Made by a program: the position numbers and the translations under genes
The notes under the pieces: model-generated
What the model was told of the DNA's origin: nothing
The model's database searches: none
What the model saw: only the letters and a program-made list of their open reading frames with translations
Source: Paracoccaceae bacterium
GTDB lineage: Bacteria; Pseudomonadota; Alphaproteobacteria; Rhodobacterales; Rhodobacteraceae
Assembly: GCA_018647275.1 (NCBI GenBank)
Contig: JABGTH010000021.1
Location: forward strand, 1 to 10,536
Reading direction: 5' to 3'
Length of the DNA stretch: 10,536 nucleotides
In this document: one piece after another, positions 8,304-10,536 of the stretch
Layout: each line of letters begins with the position of its first letter
Numbering within the stretch: the stretch's first letter is position 1

Positions 8304-8336
8304 AAAAGGCCGCGCATGTTGATTGCGCGGCCTTTT
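8304..8336 (+). terminator. Rho-independent terminator after mdh
   Basis: A perfect 13-bp inverted repeat (AAAAGGCCGCGCA at 8304-8316 and its complement at 8324-8336) encloses the seven-base loop TGTTGAT. The GC core of nine pairs is flanked by an A tract and a T tract, and TTTTCTGTTTT follows. It starts 25 bp after the mdh stop and faces the suc promoter region, separating mdh transcription from sucCD. The symmetric A/T tracts could let it work in both directions. Confidence 0.93.
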
Positions 8337-8586
8337 CTGTTTTATGTCTGAGATAACTCCGCTTGGGCTTAAAATTGCCTAGAGAGTCGTTTTTCGAATT
8401 TAAATGCCACAAAAAGTTGTGCTTCCTCGTCACTTTCTATTTTTGTGATCACACGATTTGAAAGTGTGATCACAAAAATCAAAAATTTTTAGAAAATTAC
8501 ACTAACACCCTCTTTTTTCGTTTACGCACCCTTCATTGATCAAGTTATACCCATTTTCAAACGTATCTAATCGGGACCGATCTATC
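8337..8586 (+). other. suc operon promoter and leader region
   Basis: No gene is seen. After the mdh terminator comes an AT-rich region containing the twin operator (8441-8474), a run with the dyad AAAAATTTTT at 8481-8490, a pyrimidine-rich stretch at 8507-8519, and TTGATCAA at 8537-8544. Two weak promoter options exist. TTGAAA (8458-8463) with a poor A-rich -10 near 8481 would place an operator dyad in the spacer, as proposed for sdh. TTTACG (8521-8526) with TTATAC (8545-8550) would give a leader of about 30 bases. The ribosome site of sucC is a modest GGGA at 8573-8576. Confidence 0.45.
8441..8474. promoter_or_regulatory. Twin TGTGATCACA operator upstream of sucC
   Basis: Two perfect ten-base palindromes TGTGATCACA occur at 8444-8453 and 8465-8474, centres 21 bp apart. 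This is the spacing of the sdh copy at 2323-2353. The linkers also agree at 7 of 12 bases, including CG near their start and AAAG at their end. The block ends 112 bp before the sucC start. In the sdh copy one outer base is changed, so this copy may be the stronger site. The likely role is coordinate control of sucCD with sdhCDAB by one dimeric regulator. Confidence 0.72.
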
Positions 8587-9780
8587 ATGAACATCCACGA
8601 ATATCAGGCTAAAGCACTTTTGCGTTCCTACGGCGCACCAGTATCAGACGGACGTGTTGTCCTGAAAGCCGAAGACGCCAAGGCAGCCGCAGGCGAAATG
8701 GACGGCCCAATGTGGGTGATCAAAGCGCAGATCCACGCAGGTGGTCGCGGTAAAGGCAAATTTAAAGAAGCAGATGCCGGCGAAGCTGGTGGCGTACGTT
8801 TGACCAAATCTGTTCAAGAGGCTGCTGAGGAAGCTAAAAAGATGTTGGGCCGTACCTTGGTCACGCATCAAACTGGCCCAGCTGGCAAACAAGTCAACCG
8901 CATCTACATCGAGGACGGTTCCGGCATTGAGAAAGAACTTTACCTTGCTCTGCTCGTAGATCGCCAAACATCTCGCGTTTCTTTCGTATGCTCCACTGAG
9001 GGTGGCATGGACATCGAAGAAGTTGCAGCATCAACACCGGAGAAAATTCTATCGTTCTCAGTTGATCCAGCGTCTGGGTACCAAGCATTCCATGGCCGTC
9101 GCATTGCGTTCACACTTGGCCTTGAAGGCAAGCAGATCAAACAATGCGTGATCTTGATGGGTCAGCTTTACAAAGCGTTTATTGAAAAAGACATGGAAAT
9201 GCTGGAAATCAACCCGCTGATCGTAACAGACAGCGGTGACTTGAAAGTGCTAGACGCCAAAGTGTCTTTTGACGGCAACGCTCTATACCGCCACCCAGAC
9301 ATCAATGAACTGCGCGACGAAACAGAAGAAGATGCGAAAGAGCTTGAGGCGTCCAAGTACGACCTTAACTATATCACACTCGACGGCGAAATCGGCTGCA
9401 TGGTGAACGGCGCTGGTTTGGCGATGGCGACAATGGACATCATCAAGTTGTACGGCGCAGAGCCAGCAAACTTCCTCGACGTAGGTGGCGGCGCAACCAA
9501 AGAAAAAGTAACCGAGGCGTTCAAGATCATTACATCTGATCCAAACGTAAAAGGCATCTTGGTCAACATCTTTGGTGGCATCATGCGTTGTGACGTTATT
9601 GCTGAAGGCGTTGTAGCTGCTGTGAAAGAAGTCGGCCTAAAGGTTCCATTGGTTGTACGCCTTGAGGGTACCAACGTTGAAGAAGGCAAAGCCATCATCA
9701 ACAACTCTGGCCTCGACGTGATAGCGGCGGACGACTTGAAAGACGGCGCACAGAAAATCGTGAAAGCAGTTAAGGGCTAA
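8587..9780 (+). CDS. sucC: Succinyl-CoA synthetase beta subunit SucC
   Basis: Beta subunit of the TCA-cycle enzyme that couples succinyl-CoA cleavage to nucleotide triphosphate formation. It is 397 residues, a normal alphaproteobacterial length. The ATP-grasp part includes [10 protein letters not shown] at 50-59, and EINPL at 207-211 with [13 protein letters not shown] at 223-235. The C-terminal ligase part includes [11 protein letters not shown] at 274-284, LDVGGGA at 297-303, FGGIMRCD at 329-336 and GTNVEEGK at 361-368. The frame is open 17 codons upstream to an ATG at 8536, but [12 protein letters not shown] at 8587 is the standard N terminus and has a GGGA site, so I chose it. sucD follows after 76 bp. 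All expected motifs are present. ATP versus GTP preference cannot be read from the sequence. Confidence 0.97.
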   Translation: MNIHEYQAKALLRSYGAPVSDGRVVLKAEDAKAAAGEMDGPMWVIKAQIHAGGRGKGKFKEADAGEAGGVRLTKSVQEAAEEAKKMLGRTLVTHQTGPAGKQVNRIYIEDGSGIEKELYLALLVDRQTSRVSFVCSTEGGMDIEEVAASTPEKILSFSVDPASGYQAFHGRRIAFTLGLEGKQIKQCVILMGQLYKAFIEKDMEMLEINPLIVTDSGDLKVLDAKVSFDGNALYRHPDINELRDETEEDAKELEASKYDLNYITLDGEIGCMVNGAGLAMATMDIIKLYGAEPANFLDVGGGATKEKVTEAFKIITSDPNVKGILVNIFGGIMRCDVIAEGVVAAVKEVGLKVPLVVRLEGTNVEEGKAIINNSGLDVIAADDLKDGAQKIVKAVKG

Positions 9781-9813
9781 ACGCCTTACGCTGCCCACCT
9801 CGCGCTTCAACAA

Positions 9814-9837
9814 TTTCGCCGCACAGCGGCACCGAAA
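9814..9837 (+). other. Intercistronic hairpin between sucC and sucD
   Basis: GCCGC (9818-9822), the loop ACA and GCGGC (9826-9830) form a perfect five-pair GC stem, which TTTC (9814-9817) and GAAA (9834-9837) could extend across a three-base bulge. No T tract follows, so it is not a terminator. It could protect mRNA ends or tune sucD expression. It is short enough to be accidental. Confidence 0.3.
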
Positions 9838-9856
9838 ACACACGAAGGAAGATCAC

Positions 9857-10536
9857 ATGGCTGTTCTTATCGACGAAAACACCAAAGTAATTTGCCAAGG
9901 CCTTACTGGCTCGCAAGGTACTTTCCACACAGAGCAAGCAATTGCATACGGCACCCAAATGGTTGGCGGCGTAACACCAGGAAAGGGCGGTCAATCGCAC
10001 CTGAACCTTCCAGTGTTCAACTCTGTCCACGAAGCGATGCACATCACCGAAGCCAACGCTTCCGTAATCTACGTGCCTCCCCCCTTCGCAGCTGACTCAA
10101 TCCTTGAGGCAATCGATGCAGAAATGCCGTTGATCGTTTGTATCACTGAAGGCATCCCAGTTTTAGACATGATGAAAGTGCAGCGCGCACTTGCGGGTTC
10201 TAAATCCCGTCTTGTTGGCCCAAACTGCCCTGGCGTAATCACACCTGATGCCTGCAAAATCGGCATCATGCCGGGTCACATCCACAAACGCGGCACATGT
10301 GGCGTTGTCTCACGTTCAGGCACACTGACATATGAAGCGGTTAAGCAAACAACTGACCTTGGCCTAGGTCAATCCTCAGCTGTTGGTATCGGCGGCGACC
10401 CTATTAAGGGTTCCGAGCACATCGACATCCTAGAGATGTTCCTGGCCGATCCAGAAACACAGTCCATCATCATGATCGGTGAAATCGGTGGTTCTGCTGA
10501 AGAAGAGGCAGCGCAATTCTTGGCTGATGAAAAGAA
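9857..10536 (+). CDS. sucD: Succinyl-CoA synthetase alpha subunit SucD (3' end outside window)
   Basis: Alpha subunit, which binds CoA and carries the phosphohistidine intermediate. The window holds the first 226 residues of a protein usually 290-295 long. Seen: [20 protein letters not shown] with [10 protein letters not shown], the start of the CoA-binding Rossmann domain; [40 protein letters not shown] and GIMPG near 155-175; [10 protein letters not shown]; and GIGGDPI and GEIGG near the end of the visible part. The catalytic His (E. coli His246) in the GHAGA motif lies just beyond the edge and could not be checked. The ATG has GAAGGAAG about five bases upstream, a strong site. sucA, the oxoglutarate dehydrogenase gene, is expected next in this group. 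Confidence 0.97.
   Translation, partial: MAVLIDENTKVICQGLTGSQGTFHTEQAIAYGTQMVGGVTPGKGGQSHLNLPVFNSVHEAMHITEANASVIYVPPPFAADSILEAIDAEMPLIVCITEGIPVLDMMKVQRALAGSKSRLVGPNCPGVITPDACKIGIMPGHIHKRGTCGVVSRSGTLTYEAVKQTTDLGLGQSSAVGIGGDPIKGSEHIDILEMFLADPETQSIIMIGEIGGSAEEEAAQFLADEK

Noticed and set aside
8536..8586. N-terminal extension of sucC from the ATG at 8536
   Set aside because: The extension has no family counterpart, and [12 protein letters not shown] at 8587 is the standard SucC start.

Overview
The window looks like a chromosomal segment of an alphaproteobacterium of the Rhodobacteraceae (Roseobacter/Rhodobacter group). Support comes from the gene order, the SdhC/SdhD types, a 320-aa LDH-like malate dehydrogenase, and two ethylmalonyl-CoA pathway genes lying between the TCA-cycle genes. 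From memory, Rhodobacter sphaeroides has nearly the same order (suc, mdh, mcl2, mch, sdh). By eye GC is about one half, low for that family. The genus cannot be fixed from the sequence alone.

Layout. 1-2196 (minus): sdhC-sdhD-sdhA, the start of a succinate dehydrogenase operon; sdhA runs off the left edge. 2197-2400: sdh control region with a twin TGTGATCACA palindrome. 2401-3209 (minus): remains of a DUF4344 putative metallopeptidase broken by one frameshift and two in-frame stops. 3188-5836 (minus): a tight four-gene operon, mcl2-like malyl-CoA thioesterase/lyase, NnrU-family membrane protein, DUF1737 protein, and mesaconyl-CoA hydratase (mch). 6072-6403 (plus): a small secreted-protein gene with a one-base frameshift. 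6400-7212 (minus): a TauE/SafE (TSUP) permease that converges on it. 7316-8278 (plus): mdh, closed by a strong intrinsic terminator. 8441-8474: a second copy of the twin palindrome. 8587-10536 (plus): sucC and the first three quarters of sucD.

The metabolic genes fit together. Mch makes beta-methylmalyl-CoA, which is later cleaved to glyoxylate and propionyl-CoA. The Mcl2-type enzyme releases malate from malyl-CoA for Mdh. Propionyl-CoA carbon re-enters as succinyl-CoA, which SucCD and Sdh then process.

The most notable observation is regulatory. The sdh and suc operons, about 6 kb apart and divergently oriented, share a 34-bp module (29 of 34 bases identical). It holds two palindromes with centres exactly 21 bp apart, and sits 113-127 bp before each first start codon. 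mdh and the mcl2-mch operon lack it. The second notable point is that two small accessory genes flanking the mcl2-mch operon are both decayed or frameshifted.
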